Shown piece by piece: positions 11,420 through 25,400 of a stretch of 64,000 bases of DNA (positions within the stretch are counted from its first letter, which is position 1; every line of letters starts with the position of its first letter). Source of the stretch: Trichoplax sp. H2 (taxonomy: Eukaryota; Placozoa; Uniplacotomia; Trichoplacea). The stretch is from contig NOWV01000032.1 of the NCBI GenBank assembly GCA_003344405.1, forward strand, positions 434,001-498,000, written 5' to 3'. The notes beneath the pieces are model-generated. The model did not search any database, was not told the origin of the DNA, and saw only the letters and a program-made list of their open reading frames with translations. The translations under genes and the position numbers were made by a program.

Positions 11420-14400
11420 TTAAGTCTTATAATCCCTAGGCAGCTTCTTTACCTTTTTTAAAGTATTCGATTGAAAAAGCAGTAATTGCTTTTCTAATTT
11501 TAAATATTCTTTCCTCAAACTTTTCTGTCTTTCAATCAAATCTGTCATGATACCAACATCATTCTATAGGTATAAATCATATGGTAATATAAACTTAATT
11601 CATTATTACCTAAATTGACCAGAAAGCAAATGCAAGATATATATTTTTATTTACTAACTGTATCTATGCTAGTCATTACAAATTAAAAACTGCTTTTACA
11701 GGACATACTTTTATTCTTTCTACTTCAGGAGAAGTTACATCTTCGTCGTCACTTCCTATACCAATCATATATCTACGACGATTAAAATAATGACAGAGCC
11801 ATAAAATAAGCAGTAAAAGATATTCGGGCAGTTTTTAACTTCATGTAATAGTAATAACAAAACCGAGAAATACCTTTCAAACTCTTCTGTTGTCATTGAT
11901 AATTGATCAGCTTGCAGGTTATCAATAAAAGCTACAGCACAACACTAATAATGAAAACAATCGTAAATAAGGACCTTAATTTCAATATGGGAAAGTTAAC
12001 TTACTAAGTTTGTAAAGTAATAACCCGCTTCGCCTGAATTAAGTCTAAGTGCGTTCGTAAATCGCATGATATATCTAAATCGTAAAGACATGGAGTTTAA
12101 TTCAGCTATCATAAAAATTAGCAATTAGGCCAGCTAAGATGCGTACTGAATATCAGATTGAAGATTTATCGGGTTTGCTTTGATTAAAACGTAAATTAAC
12201 GCAGGTAGAAATACATCAGCATTAACAGACGTTGCAGAGCATACTTGAAGCATAGCTTTGAATTAGTTAAGGAAAAATATCACATCAACCGAATTATCGA
12301 AATTTCGTAAAATGCAGCAAGAAACACAAATCGTAGGATACAAATCACCGTACGACAACATTTAGTGTTGCATGATAGCTTATCCTCAGGCGCCAAACTT
12401 GAATGCATTCTAGATATTTCTGTAGAAAAAATTTATATTTATTTATTTATATTTGATTAATTGAATTAATACGATTTATTAAACGAAAATCATTGAACCT
12501 TGTATTGCTTTACTTAGTAGAGTCGCTACTTCCACGTTATCAAGAGTGACCTCTAACTCGAGGTGCCTCAAAGTTATCCATTGGAAACTTTCTATTCGTT
12601 CTTTGATTAAATCATTTTTTATTTGATCTTCGGAGTCTTTCTGGTTATACAAACTAAGAAAATAGGAGTCACAATAAATTCTCGTGACGGCATACGGCAA
12701 AAGATTTTCAACAAATGCTTAGGGAACTCTTACTATTTATAAAGAGAAACTGTCAAAAATTTCTCGATCTTGTCCATCATTAGAGATGTATCACGTAGTC
12801 CTTCGAATCGTTCCAAAAGTTTCTATAAACATTCTTCAGAGTTAGACATAACTTACTTTCTAAGATTATTTTAACTGTATCCACCTCCGCTAACGCTAAG
12901 GAAGAATACGAAATTATTACAATACTGTATAGGGCTAAGAAAATTAGTAACCTGATAAAATGATTGTATTAATTCACTTTTTTGTTCTATTCCTAAGCTG
13001 TCTTCCTTTATCTTGGTACTTGTACTTGAAGAATGATTTTAAAGTTTTAAGGTATGCTTTCATTCGAATTTTAATTTAATATTTCGATGATAAACATAAT
13101 ATTTACACTGTATATTGCTGGAAAACCTCGGTGAATACAGAAGAATCACAAATGTTACTTCGCAAGAATTCTTGCAAACGGCGACTTGCAGCAATAGCTT
13201 CCGCTGGAAAAATATTAGCAGCACATTAAAAAAATTTTATTCACGGAATACTACGACAGATTAAATAAATGCACAGGGTAGTATAACAACTCAATATAGC
13301 TAAGATTAAAACATGGGATAATTTTTCATGCCACTGATGATAAAATATCAAAATACTTTTGTAATAATAATGAATTCGATTTTACCTACTAATACGGACT
13401 AATACTTTCTAAATGAGTAGCATCAAAAGAACACGCAATTACTCTATTACATGATCTAAATTTCTGCGAAACTTGTTTCAACCATTCGCATACTAGATAC
13501 CTCCGTAGTGTAACCTACTAAACATTAATTTATAAATATTTTAATATTAGAACTTACTAGCAACAGAATTATTATGTTCCGGAGTGTTCTTCTTCACAGC
13601 TTTCGAGGTCGTCATGCTATAAAATCCGTCATATCAATCTCCACAGATATTTGATATTGATTACATTTATGCTATATACAAGGTATTATTGCAAAATGCG
13701 CTATAATAAACGAACGAATTGATCCAATTCATTCTTCAACTCTGTTGATACTATACTTAATTTAAATTTCCAAAATTACATGAATATTTTAGGTCTAGTA
13801 CAGTACGAGCTTAATAATGATAATAAATGCTGAAAGATCATATAATGAGCTAGTTTAATAACCTTCGCTTTCCATCCAAAGATAACCCAGATGCCTTTTC
13901 TAACTTATTAATTAGGCTAAAGCTCCTGTTCTTATTAGGTATCGTTTCGGCTTAATTTGTCATGCAACAAATATTGTCAAAGTTAGACTCAGAATTATCG
14001 GAATATGTTTCTGATTTTTTAGTCTGAAATAACCTACAATTTATCATGATTTACAGTTAATTAAAAGCTTGCAAACAAACTACACTATAATTTTACGGTC
14101 ACTTTTATATTACATTGTATAGGCAATAGCAATTAAACATCTTGCCCTAAAAATACCACTATTCATATCTCACTGAATGTAATGTATTGTAAACTGCTGT
14201 AAATTACCCTCGCAAATGTCATACGAAAACTATCCCGAACTAAAGAACAGATATAACATGGCAAAGTTTACGCCTAAGTACACGCATACCCATTACCTTT
14301 AATACTGTTATTTATATGATTCGATTCATCTTTCTTATTAGTTATCGGATATTTGGTATCGGGTAAAGATTTAGCTTTTTGGATCTTGTAACATTGTGAA

Positions 14401-15284
14401 CAATAACCATCCCAAGAAGGATTACCATAGTAGCTACATCTAGTGGCATGTGCACGTAACAGCTTCCCATCAATATCAAGATATTATAGGCATTGAGTTT
14501 ACACAAATAAGATAGATATATGTGCAGCGTAAGAAATAGCAATTAAGCAGATGCCAAAAACTGCGCAATATTTTAATCCGTATCTGAGAAATATTCTGCC
14601 ATCTGCGTTTATCGAGTTCAAGTATTAGTTCAGAAATATGGTAACGAAAATCGGGTATTAGTACTATATTTTCTTACAATTGAATTTAAAACGAGCGTTA
14701 CATTTACGCTAACTTAGTTTACTGTTAAATATCGAATGCTTAGAGTTATGATACAAATACGCACTGTATCCACGTTGAGAAGGTTACATATTATCATTAG
14801 AACTATCAATTTCTTCCAATCTATAACAGTAGCTTAACAGATAGCTTTAACGCTAGCTGTGCGAGATCAGCCAACACAACATCAAAATTAACATCTACAG
14901 TACGTAAAACTATTTTTCTGCATACTGTAATGGCTTTAATTTTCTTACAACTAAGATATTTGTCCTACTGGCAGTAAAATTATCGGACTACCTCGGTGCC
15001 TCGATTCTAATCACTGATATATTTCTGAATTATATAATGCTACCTTTCATATTAGTATAGTATTTAAAATGCTGTACGAACAAATGAAGACTTGCTAAAT
15101 CAAAATACTGTACAGCTTCATTAATATACGTAAGTCACCGTATTTCAACAGATAAAAGTTTACCCATTTTTGCATTTAACGCTAAAATAGTTCCAGCTTC
15201 GTCTGTTTAATTTCTTAGCCGAATTGTCTTGGCTAATCTTTGAAGATCTTAAGCTCGACGTATTGCTCTCTGACTCAGAAGCCA
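11420..15284 (-). CDS. RABGEF1: RABEX-5 homologue: A20 zinc finger and VPS9 domain, RAB5 guanine nucleotide exchange factor
   Basis: Exon 1 (15284-15164) starts MASESESNTSS and ends in VKCKNG. It splices in phase 2 to exon 2 (14439-14297), giving [20 protein letters not shown], a complete A20 zinc finger. Later exons include 13616-13558, 13492-13406, 13203-13107, 13024-12952, 12822 to about 12760, 12717-12499, 12419-12354, 12255-12147, 12074-12005, 11944-11874, 11772-11709 and 11563-11420. The helical bundle reads MMDKIEKFL, AVTRIYCDSYFL and ERIESFQWITLRHLELEV. The VPS9 core reads SSLAPEDKLSCNTKC, NADVFLPALIYVLIKANP, NLQSDIQYIMRFTNALRLNS and GEAGYYFTNLCCAVAFI, then a short coiled coil. The family activates RAB5 on early endosomes and binds ubiquitin through the A20 finger. 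Exons between 14297 and 13617 and the junction near 12760 are not settled. Confidence 0.88.
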
Positions 15285-15687
15285 TTTTTCTACTGTACTG
15301 TACAGTAGCTTTGACTGCACCCTAAAAATGTTAAAACACTGTACAGTACAGTACATGTACAGTACACTCAGTGTACAGTACTGTACGGTACTGTACAATA
15401 AGTACAGTACTGTACTGTACTGTACAGTACCACGGGAGATCTACAGCACTGTACTGTACAGTACAGTACTGTACAGTACACAGTATACAGTACAGTACAG
15501 TATCTACAGTACGGTGATGTGCTCCATGGACTACCAGAATATTCTAAAATCTCAATCACACACTGTACTGTACTGTACAGTGTACAATTTAAATGATTTG
15601 GTATGTGGTAGGCGTTTAGTAAATAGTATGTTATTGATGTTATACATCAATGAATAGTGGACAGTCTACGTTGTACAAGTACTGGAC
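15285..15687. promoter_or_regulatory. divergent promoter region filled by (GTACW)n arrays
   Basis: Only 403 bp separate the start codons of RABGEF1 (-) and the CCDC57-like gene (+). Most of it is GTACW repeat (about 15292-15307, 15340-15365, 15373-15395, 15402-15430, 15445-15507, 15562-15587). Both genes must start transcription inside or beside the array, so the array probably lies in the shared promoter and 5' UTRs. No TATA-like or other known core element stands out. The promoter role is inferred from position. Confidence 0.6.
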
Positions 15688-18600
15688 ATGCAACCAAGAA
15701 ATTCACAGGACTTGCGAATTGTCAAATTACAAAATACGTTACATCAGCGCAATAAGCAGCTAGATAATGAAAAAAATCGTTTTCAAAGACTGAAAAAGGA
15801 CTTCTTGTATAACCTACGACTCCTTGAAGACAGAGATCGAGAACTTCAAAAGTATGATGCGTTGATATCTAAATCAAATTCTTCCAATTCATCAGTCTCT
15901 GCAGAAGCCCGTCAATTGAGGATTGATAATGACAGACTGAAAAAGGAGCTAGCACAACAAGAATATGAACGCGAAAGACTGCAACTATTACATCATCAAA
16001 GGATGGAAGAGCAACAAGTAAAAATTAACGAACATCGCGAAGAAGCTGGAAAACAACTGCAGGAGGAGCGCAGGCATCATCGCTTACGTTATGAAGAGTT
16101 ACAGCGTCAAATGATGAACTCAAGAAAATCAATGAAACCAAATAATAGTCAAGCCTTTCGTTACTTTAACAGCGAAATCAAAAGAGATTTAGATAAAATG
16201 AAGCACACAGCGTTTGACACATGGGAAGGTAATCTCAATATTATACTAACCGGGCTTGGAATATCGAAAACGAGTATATTTGCTTCACTTGTGCAGTACA
16301 ACTGCACATAATAAACAAGGATAAATTCAAAATATTTTTTTACTCATATTATTAAAGCCACATTTACATTTTAAGAAGTGTCCGCTAATGACGCAAATTC
16401 TCGCTTTAGGTAGCAGAAACTAAAATTATAAATGTTAATTCACAATATATGTAGCATTTGACAGAATGCTGCAGTACTGTAAGTGCACTCGTGCAGATTC
16501 ACTAGTCAGCATTTACTTGACTAGATAATCCAATCAAAACAAATTTCGTTGTAATTGACTGACTGCGATAGTGCCAGAAACCTTCAAGTTTTCAATTCTG
16601 CACAGCCTAAATTCCAGAATGCAACTCTGAAAATGCCTTATAGAACTTTATTATTAAAATTTCTTAGAATTATCAAAAATACAGTAACTGAGAGAATATA
16701 ACATTAGTTGAAGTATTAAACATATATATAGTGTAACTATTAGTAATCCAGAAAACATAAATTCTACATCAATTTTATAATTTTACTAACAGCTACTTTA
16801 AATATTAGATAAAAACCACTGCCATGTTGTCGAACAAAATGAGGAAGATATTGTACGATTGAAAGATCTCATTCAAAATAAAAATTGTGAATTAGACAAT
16901 ACCGTAAGGGCGAAGGACAATCGGTAATTTCATTTACATTGTAATTATTTAACTACAACGCTAATACCGTATATCCAAGTTATCAATGCTCACGTAAATA
17001 AGAGGTACTCAAACTTACTAAAATGATAAAGGTAAATTTATATCGTTTCCACTTTGATTTACTTCTTTGTAAGCATCTTCGAACTTGAATCTGAGATTAA
17101 GACATTGAAAAGTCACATTCGTAGAGTTCAAGAAGATTTCTTAGAAAAGAATTCTTTAATGGATCAAACGCTTCAAGAAAGAGAACAGGTGATAGCAGAA
17201 TTGACGAAAGCTAAGCATGGGATGGAAATGAAGTTTAACGAGAAAAACCTTAACCTAGAATTAAGCTTAGACGACGCAAAATTCGAGAAACTTCGCTTAC
17301 AACGGGAATGTAACAGTCATACAGAACAAGCCCAAAATGACAAAGTTTCGTAAGTAAACTCCTTTCCTAAGTATTTCGATAATTTTATTCACGAGTTAAC
17401 GAACTATTGCAAAACTGTAGATGATAATTAATATCGGTTGCTTTTTGGTTATCACTTGTACGCGTATCAACAGTTTTCAAAAACAGATTGCTGGATATCA
17501 ATGCAAAATGGCTGAAGCAGAGAAAGAATATGACGATACAGTTTCTATATTAAAACAACGAATCTATTCCTTAACAAAGAACCAAAAACGGCTAGAATCA
17601 GAACGAGATATGTGTCGTAAAGATCTGGAATCTTATCAATACAGTTTAGGTAATACTCTTAAATGTTTTATAACTCTCGCTAGTTTGAAAGAACAAGCAG
17701 AAATTGATTGGAAATTAAAGCTAGAGGAAATTAGTACCACTTGCTACAATCGCCAGGAGGAAATATTTTCTGCCTTAATAAAAGCTAAAGACGAGGTGCA
17801 ATTAAGCTTTATCTTCAAGCTATATCATAAGCTTAGAGTAGCTATACTGCAATATTGGAATAACCACTGTAACTTCAACAGTTAACATTTCCACATTTGA
17901 TAATTGTAATTTGTAATTTGCAGACTTTAGCAATAGCTGAAAAAAGTCATAGTAAACTGCAACCAACAGATAGTCACTTACAAGCCATTACACGAAATCA
18001 GGACGGGTATGCTCAGAATAAACTCAATAAGATGTTTAAAATTGGATTTCCTAAAATAATTTCGAAAGTAAACATTGGCTGACTACACTTAAGATATTTT
18101 TATAATATTTAGAACGTAAATTATCCATTACTTGGTGCTATCACTTTCAAAATTTATTATATATCAACTGTAACAGTAGTCGAATTTGTACGCGAATTAA
18201 CAAGTATTACACTGAATGATTCTCTTAGAATATACAACAACACGCCAATCTTGCAACAAAATGAAATATTAAAATTAGTTATTAAAGAAATGCGATATGA
18301 AATGGAAGCACTTACTAAACGTTTAGCAGAATCAGGTGATACCTCTACCACAGAGCATTTACAGAACTCAAAAATCAACGAACTAAGATATCATGAGACG
18401 ATTCAGACGACTCCAGGCAAGTATTCTTAGAACATTTTTACACGATAACATATGTCAGTAAATTAACACATTGTTATTCTTATTAACCATGACTTAAACA
18501 AGAATGTATGCTGGCTTTGAAGAAACAAGTACATCAGCTGGAATCCCTTAATGATACCTTAATTAAAACTATTCGCGAACTGGTAGCTAATATAAATAAC

Positions 18601-19908
18601 GAAGAAGAATATTCAATTGGCTCAGGGTCAGTTAAGCATCCGACGTGGAGAAATCTGACTGAGCTTCTACGTGATACAGTTGGTACGAAAGATGCTTGCA
18701 GTATTTAAAACCAAATCTCTGCCTAATGAAATTAATCTCAATATTTGCTTTGATCACAGTTGTCAGTACATCCTACTTATTATTCATCAGTTATTCATTG
18801 ATCATTTAGAAACGTTGGAGAATCGGATATTAGCAAGGGAAATTGAAGTTGAAACCGCGAATACTAAGGCAATTTTGTTACCAAGTACTCTACAGAAAAT
18901 TCAGCATGAGGTACGTAGTTACAGTCAGCTCGTACTTTGTGATAGTCCTGAGGATTAATTTCCTGTTTATTACAGGCAGATCAACGGAACCTCTCAATTT
19001 GGCAAATGCGACGTGATAAGACTCTACAGCGTTATCGATTCGCAGAGAGAGAAAAAATGCTAAGCCATCATATATCTGAATTGCAATCACAATCAATTGG
19101 AATACGGCACCAAGAATACAAAAATAAATGCAGCTTAATGTCGGTAAGATAACACTTTTCAAATTCATCTAATTATAAATATAAGAATTGAAGTATTCCG
19201 GGGTAAAGGTAACGTTACTAAACACCAGACTTGACTTCGTCTTAGTCAACTGACGAACGTGATGTTAATCAAAGCATGTACACTCATAATAACATCAATG
19301 AAAAAATTGAAAAAAATTTGAGTTTGTTGCAATGCGAAAATAAGAAACTAAAAAAAAGGTTAGGAAAAGCGCTGAAGTATATTTCCCAATTAGTAAAGGA
19401 AAGGGAAAAACTTTTGGATGTTGGAAATAAGTTACGTTATCGAGCAATTCAACAAGATCAAGAAATTGTCCAATTATCGGACGTTTCATCCCGGCACGGT
19501 GATAACTATTGGGCATCTGATCAGATAAAAGACTCAAAGACTGAACCAAAGACAAAATTACAGTGTTTGGAAGAGTTGCACTACAATATAGCTTCAGAAG
19601 AATTGCGTAACGAAAACAGAAAGATCAAGGGTAAATTGATTAATCAACAATCAAATGATAATATAAACCTGAGCTCAATCTCTCATGGAATTAAAGAAGT
19701 TCTACAAGCTACGAATTCTGACTTCAATCAGGAAGAGAAGGCACGCTTTGAAGATTTTCCTATGAGTTATGAGCCCTCAGATAATGACGTCATAAGTTTT
19801 TTGAATAGTAATATATCTTCCGTAGACGGAGAAGATAAAATTTTGCAGTCACTGTGGCAGATGATCGATGATAATAGGGATACCAATTCTAGTACTTTCT
19901 CACCTTGA
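15688..19908 (+). CDS. CCDC57: CCDC57-like coiled-coil protein
   Basis: Exons: 15688-16228, 16809-16923, 17074-17349, 17474-17795, 17924-18006, 18177-18416, 18503-18700, 18810-18910, 18976-19143 and 19246-19908. The N-terminus has LKKDFLYNLRLLEDRDRELQ followed by KYDAL, the hallmark start of CCDC57, then long heptad-rich coiled coil (ERERLQLLHHQRMEEQQ, LQEERRHHRLRYEELQRQM). The last exon has RLGKALKYISQLVKEREKLL followed by DVGNKLR, resembling the conserved C-terminal CCDC57 segment, then an acidic tail. Vertebrate CCDC57 is a centrosome/centriolar-satellite and microtubule protein; function here is by homology. Intron 6 (18417-18502) uses a GC donor. The junction 18006/18177 is off by one base (GG|GTATGC where phase 1 is needed). 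The in-frame stretch 17650-17690 between two coils could be a retained insert. It could be another centrosomal coiled-coil family. Confidence 0.68.
18417..18502 (+). other. GC-AG intron in the CCDC57-like gene
   Basis: Donor CCAG|GCAAGT and acceptor AACAAG|AA. Splicing in phase 1 joins QTTP to ECMLALKKQVHQLE without a stop. AG|GCAAGT is the standard context of the minor GC donor class. Confidence 0.7.
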
Positions 19909-22421
19909 GTCTTTAAGTACGTATATACTGTACTTTGTGCCGAAATGAACCTTAACCCCGTTGTGCTTACACCTGTCGATGCTTTGGTTATATGAAATTT
20001 ACAGTAGAATAAAGCTCTTACATTTAGTACCACTATTCACCATCCAATGCCATTATTTTATAATGTATGTAAATCATAAATATGGAAATTTGCAATGTGT
20101 AATATATTATTGTAGATAGAAAATATCGTTCGCATTGGAAATTATTACCCTGCTTGGTTTCTCATTGCTGATAATAAAGATATAGTATATAATTAATACA
20201 CTTGCTTTTTATTCTTTTTAAGTAGCTGAAATGCTAGTGCAACTGGAGTTTGATTTATTGATTATGATATTGATGCGTTCGATAATAGTTTACGCTCTAG
20301 ATATTTATTCCTGCTAAAATATACGCGTATAATCAAGATTTAAGTTCAGTAGCCACATACTGACGTAATAAATTTTCTCTTAAATTATGACTTATAAGGA
20401 AACAGTCACATTCGAAATCATAGGCTACAGTGGAATATCGCTTTTCAGTAATTCCGGGATACATACAGTATATACCTTCCTATGAATTTAAAAATATCTA
20501 ATGTAATCATGTATTAACTAATATTAAAATTAACGTTGATAGCTATTACTAATGTTCACTACCTTATTCCGATTTGAACCGATACAAGACTCTGTTTCTC
20601 GACATTAAGCGCAAAGATATTTATTTTTCAAGTACTGTACTCCGAAGCAGAGAAAGTATTCGATGTGTAACACTAACCATGAACCCTAACATTCATATCA
20701 AACAAGGCAGAACTTCCATCACTATCTAAGCTTTAATAGTAAATCTAGCGGATCAATCTAACTGGAATATAATGGACTATAAAATACTACATAAAACCTT
20801 AAAAACAGCACGAAATTGTACTGCTACGTATAAAACGGTACAGTTTTGTCGTGATTAATTCATCAATTAAACTACTACGCTATAAACTAGAAGGTATCTA
20901 ATTTACTCCGGAATCTCTAAATTCTTTTACTTTGCATTACTTCTGCCACTCACATAAAGCCTTTATCGGTGCAGTCGCCAAAAAAATTATAAAACTTTAT
21001 ACGAGTCCTTAAAAATATACGTACTGTAAGTAGCAGGTATTCAATGCGTGCGCACTGCTCATGCGAGATTTACAACCTCCATCAAGAAGCACAAGGATCA
21101 GCTTCAATAGAATTCGTATGCATATCCACTAGATTATTGATAGAGTAAGTCTACCGAGATCATAGAAATAAATTAAACAGAATAGTTAATCGATTGTCAT
21201 AGCCTTCAGTATTCACAAAAGAGTATCAAACTGTGCCAGCCAGATATAAACGTAATGAAATCTCAATAACCGCTCTATAACAACAAAGTCTCATGTTAGC
21301 TCCTACGATTTAAATACCGAAGTGAACTGATAATATATTTTAATAGGCTTCATATAAGCAATATACGAACATCTCACGATAAGCGTATCGATGCGACGAT
21401 ACGTGTTGATAATGGGCCTTTCTTATTATTATTAATTCTTATTTAAACAATTAATAAAATATCCCTTTAATTAATAATCGTATTATCGTATACTACTTGT
21501 AGATGTTAAGATTGAATATCTCCAGCTTAGTCTATATAATTGATTTAAGCATTCGATATTTTGCTAACACAGAGAACTCTACTGGAAAAAATACGAAAAT
21601 ATGTTCGTTTAAATCATTTTGTATACCTACTGAGATGGAAATGAACGGTGCCTTGTTTGTATTCGGACGTGCTATAGAAAGTAAATGTTATGAATACGGT
21701 ACAGTCAAGTTCATTCTCTAAATGTTAACTCTGAACAATAATGTTGTTATAAACCTATTGTTTCCAGTCAGAATTCACATATAAACCATCATTAATAATT
21801 TTCATCATTAGGGCTTTGCTACGCTAATACCAGTTACTGATATAACCGTTTCTCCTTGCACTATAGTGATTATAATTATAGCGATATTCTCTCTATTTAC
21901 TGCATAATGGAAATTCTAATAACTTAAAATTGTAATTAAACTACTCAAAATTCTATTGTTTCATTATTACAATACTATTGGTTTCGTTAATTATAATAAC
22001 ATTGATCAAGAAATATACCGTATGATCCATTTACTACCTAATTATGAAAAGAAAATCAACGAGTAATAAACTAATGAATACAAATAACAACAACTATTAT
22101 CCTCTATTCGTGCATATATTCGAGGATAAAATTTGAGATAAAATTTCTCGATATCAAATTTTGATCAAAGTAATGGACAGTTACCAATATCCCGATAAAT
22201 CAAGATCTCAATACTATTTTAGGTAAAATGCCATACACAGTCGATAAAATCACTTGAACACCCATATCTGTGTAGATAAACTTATGCCTGATTAGTAAAA
22301 TACACTGATCAAAATCAGAATTATCATACTAGTGCGAAAGTTCTTTTTTACTAGCCCTTGAATATCTCTGATAGAAACGATCTTCATTAACTTATGTTTA
22401 TCTATTTTTATGACTTTACAG
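19909..22421. other. intergenic region; iRhom 5' exon(s) not located
   Basis: Between the end of the CCDC57-like gene and the first iRhom exon I can support. A start codon for iRhom must lie here or further exons are missing. The best open stretch (21503-21721, +) has ATGGAAATGAACGG internally and a GTAAATG at 21681, but no iRhom similarity I can see. Otherwise AT-rich without recognisable features. Confidence 0.35.
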
Positions 22422-25400
22422 AAGAGTTAGCTATGGTATAAGAAACTTTTTCTACGGTGATCTCAGCGATGATGATGAAATAAAATGGACCAGTCGTCGC
22501 ATGCAACACTGTTTAAAATTTTGCGGAGATATCGATGTTGATAAGTTACTGGAATCAGACTTAAAAGAAATAACCAATCAAAGCCAACTCAACATGGAAC
22601 CATCAACTCAACCCTTCGATTACCGTATCCGAACATCTCAAATTGGACGGCGTCATACTATGAAATCTTACCGAAGTTTTCGTAGGGTAGGAAATATGGG
22701 TCCACTGCCACGATCGTTTCATACTGATAGCGAAATTGACAATGTCTTGCAACGTAAAGTTAGACGATCATCAGCAATACAAGTCACATATTCAAAAGTG
22801 AAAAAGTTGGTAAAAAACGTAAGTCTTGTCAACTCTGATATACTGTATAAGTAACTTTATGGAATAATTACAGCTGACTAGAAACGAAACATTTCCGAAC
22901 AACTATCGTCTTTTACTGGGAGTAACAGATGGAATAATTATTCTTAGAAATCGTCACACGATCGAGAATACAAAGTAGAAGAGGAACAAAACCTACGATT
23001 AAATGATGATATTGAGGTATAATCAGAATTGCCATCGTGTATCAGTAGTAACATCGTAGCTTAAGAGGATTAGTTTTAAGCTATTGATACTAAATATGTA
23101 AAACTATTTGTATTGGTTAGTATTATCCATTAACGAAAGAAAAATTAAATAGTAATAAACGTAATTTTTTACCCATCATCCAAAATTTTAACATTGTAAT
23201 ACACATCTAAAAATTTTTTAAAATTTAGCTAAAAGAATTAAATATAAAAGAACCAGCTTCCATGATAGCTAGCCAAGAAGAAAATCTTCAACGAAGTTTA
23301 GATGTTATTGCTGTAGATTCACAGCATTATTCATCTCCGCGGACTGCTGCTTCTGAAGATCAAATGGATACCTTCAGTATAGCCACTTATACAACAAATC
23401 AAAGTTCGGAAAGGTAGATCTTAAAATAAAATTAATTTCATCTAGACGTATTAAAATAATTTAAATTAATTAGTATGAATGTTAACTAATCAATCCCTAA
23501 TAAGAAAATATATGACAAAGCAACACATTCTATGAATGATCTTTGTAATATGTTTTTATTTACGGCTACTCATGGCTCGTAGCCCTCACAGTGAGGATCG
23601 TTATGTTCTCTAGTGCGACACTAGGTTAATCACGCAATACTGGGTTAGACACTGCAAAGTAGCCTGAAGCGTGGAGTCGACTTCTTTATTCTAATTCCTA
23701 GACATTACCGGTCTATCATACATAACAAGGATGAACAGCTAAATATACCTGTTCTCTTATTACACGCGATCCTTGCCTTTAACTATTACATTAACATCTC
23801 AACTAATACCGTATGAGCAGCGTACAGTACAGTACAGTACATTAGACCATACGAGAATATGGTCTAGCGTACGTTATACAGCTATCTCCCATCGCAATAA
23901 CGTCTAACGTACTTGTACAGTACCATGTCCTAAATCTTTAGCCAAATTTGTAATAGTACGACCGTACTAGTAAGTTATTGCACAGGCCTTTCTTTATTGA
24001 ATGCTTATTTCAAGTATGTGTGTGCAAATACAACTGGGTATCAAGGTGGTTACGTTTACTTATAATACCTTTTCTTGTAAGGCCTATCTAATCGGGTGAT
24101 ACAGTCATAATACTTAGTATGACAAAGTTTATACTGTACTGTACTATACTAAATTTGCATCTTAAGTTAGGTTTCTCAAAAAGTGAGATATTTTTTCAGA
24201 TTTGCACGTCTCTTTGTTGTGCTTACTTCCAAGTGTCTTATGTGCAAATCCCTGGTTGTACTCTTTGTGGATCTGAACCTTCAAGCTAGAGAACGTGATT
24301 TTTCACACCTTAAGATACCACGATAATCATAATTATAATTAGTGATTTGAGGGCAAAAAAATCACATTTATTGCTTTTAAGAACAATAACATAGTCTTAT
24401 TGACGAATTTCTTCGCGTTGAAATAGTAAACAATAGATTCAAAATTAATTTACTTATTCTATCGATTTTATGAATAAAACACTAATTCCAAATAGAGAAA
24501 ATACTATTACGTTCATAATATGTAGTTTTCCGTTATGGCAATATCGAGTAATGCCGACATTAATTGAAGAAGTACAGCTATGGGTATATGAATTAATTGT
24601 TATTAATGATCCAAATCAATATATAACAAGGGCTGCAACACATTCTTCAAATAAAAAGAGTATCAGGAGAAAGGCCTTTGCTATTCGTCCATCCAAAAGC
24701 TTTACTTTGCCTCGAGACCGACAGCTTCAGAGAGAATATGGTAAGGGTATAGTTGGTAAGGCATTAAATCGAACTCTGCGACGGGAAAGATTGAGCTCTT
24801 CTTTATACAAGAAATTCGACAAGCTTGATAATCACAGGTAGCTGCATCCTTAACGTTAGATTTGAAGATATTCAGTACTAATAATTAGCAATATCACCGA
24901 TATGCTGAATAGTGTACGCTGTACATTGCATCTCGTTGAAATTTATCATTTTACTTTCTACTAAGTCTTTGATTCACCTTTATACAGTAGCATCCTTATT
25001 ATATACTAGTTTATCAGTGAACTGATTACGTAATTATGTTACTGGATAAAACGCGGATACGTATCTACATCTACTAATAGCCGTAAGATCAATGATTTAA
25101 TTAACTTTATGTAATGCGCAATTGCCTATATTACTGATTTGCTTACAAAACATAAGGCCATACTTTACATATTGGGTATCAACCGTTCAAGTAATTGTAT
25201 TGATCGTTTCACTTGCGTTGCATGGATTTGCTCCGGTGGGTTTTAACAGGACTAAATTTACTGCATTTGTAAGTTACTATTGTAACATCTTATATTAAAA
25301 TACAGACTTCGGCTCATTTCACAATTTGTAAAATCATAATGAATAAAATTTCTCTATAATGTGCGTACACTATCATATCAATAGATTCAGAGAGCTGATG

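Noticed and set aside
14342-14541. Exon 2 of RABGEF1 read as a small membrane protein in another frame
   Set aside because: The overlapping frame carries the A20 motif [16 protein letters not shown] with correct splice sites, so the hydrophobic frame is a shadow.
14840-15010. Possible doublecortin-like exon on the minus strand (KKIKAITVCRKIVLRTVDV)
   Set aside because: The upstream exon fits exactly into the RABGEF1 A20 finger instead, and the doublecortin resemblance did not extend to neighbouring segments.
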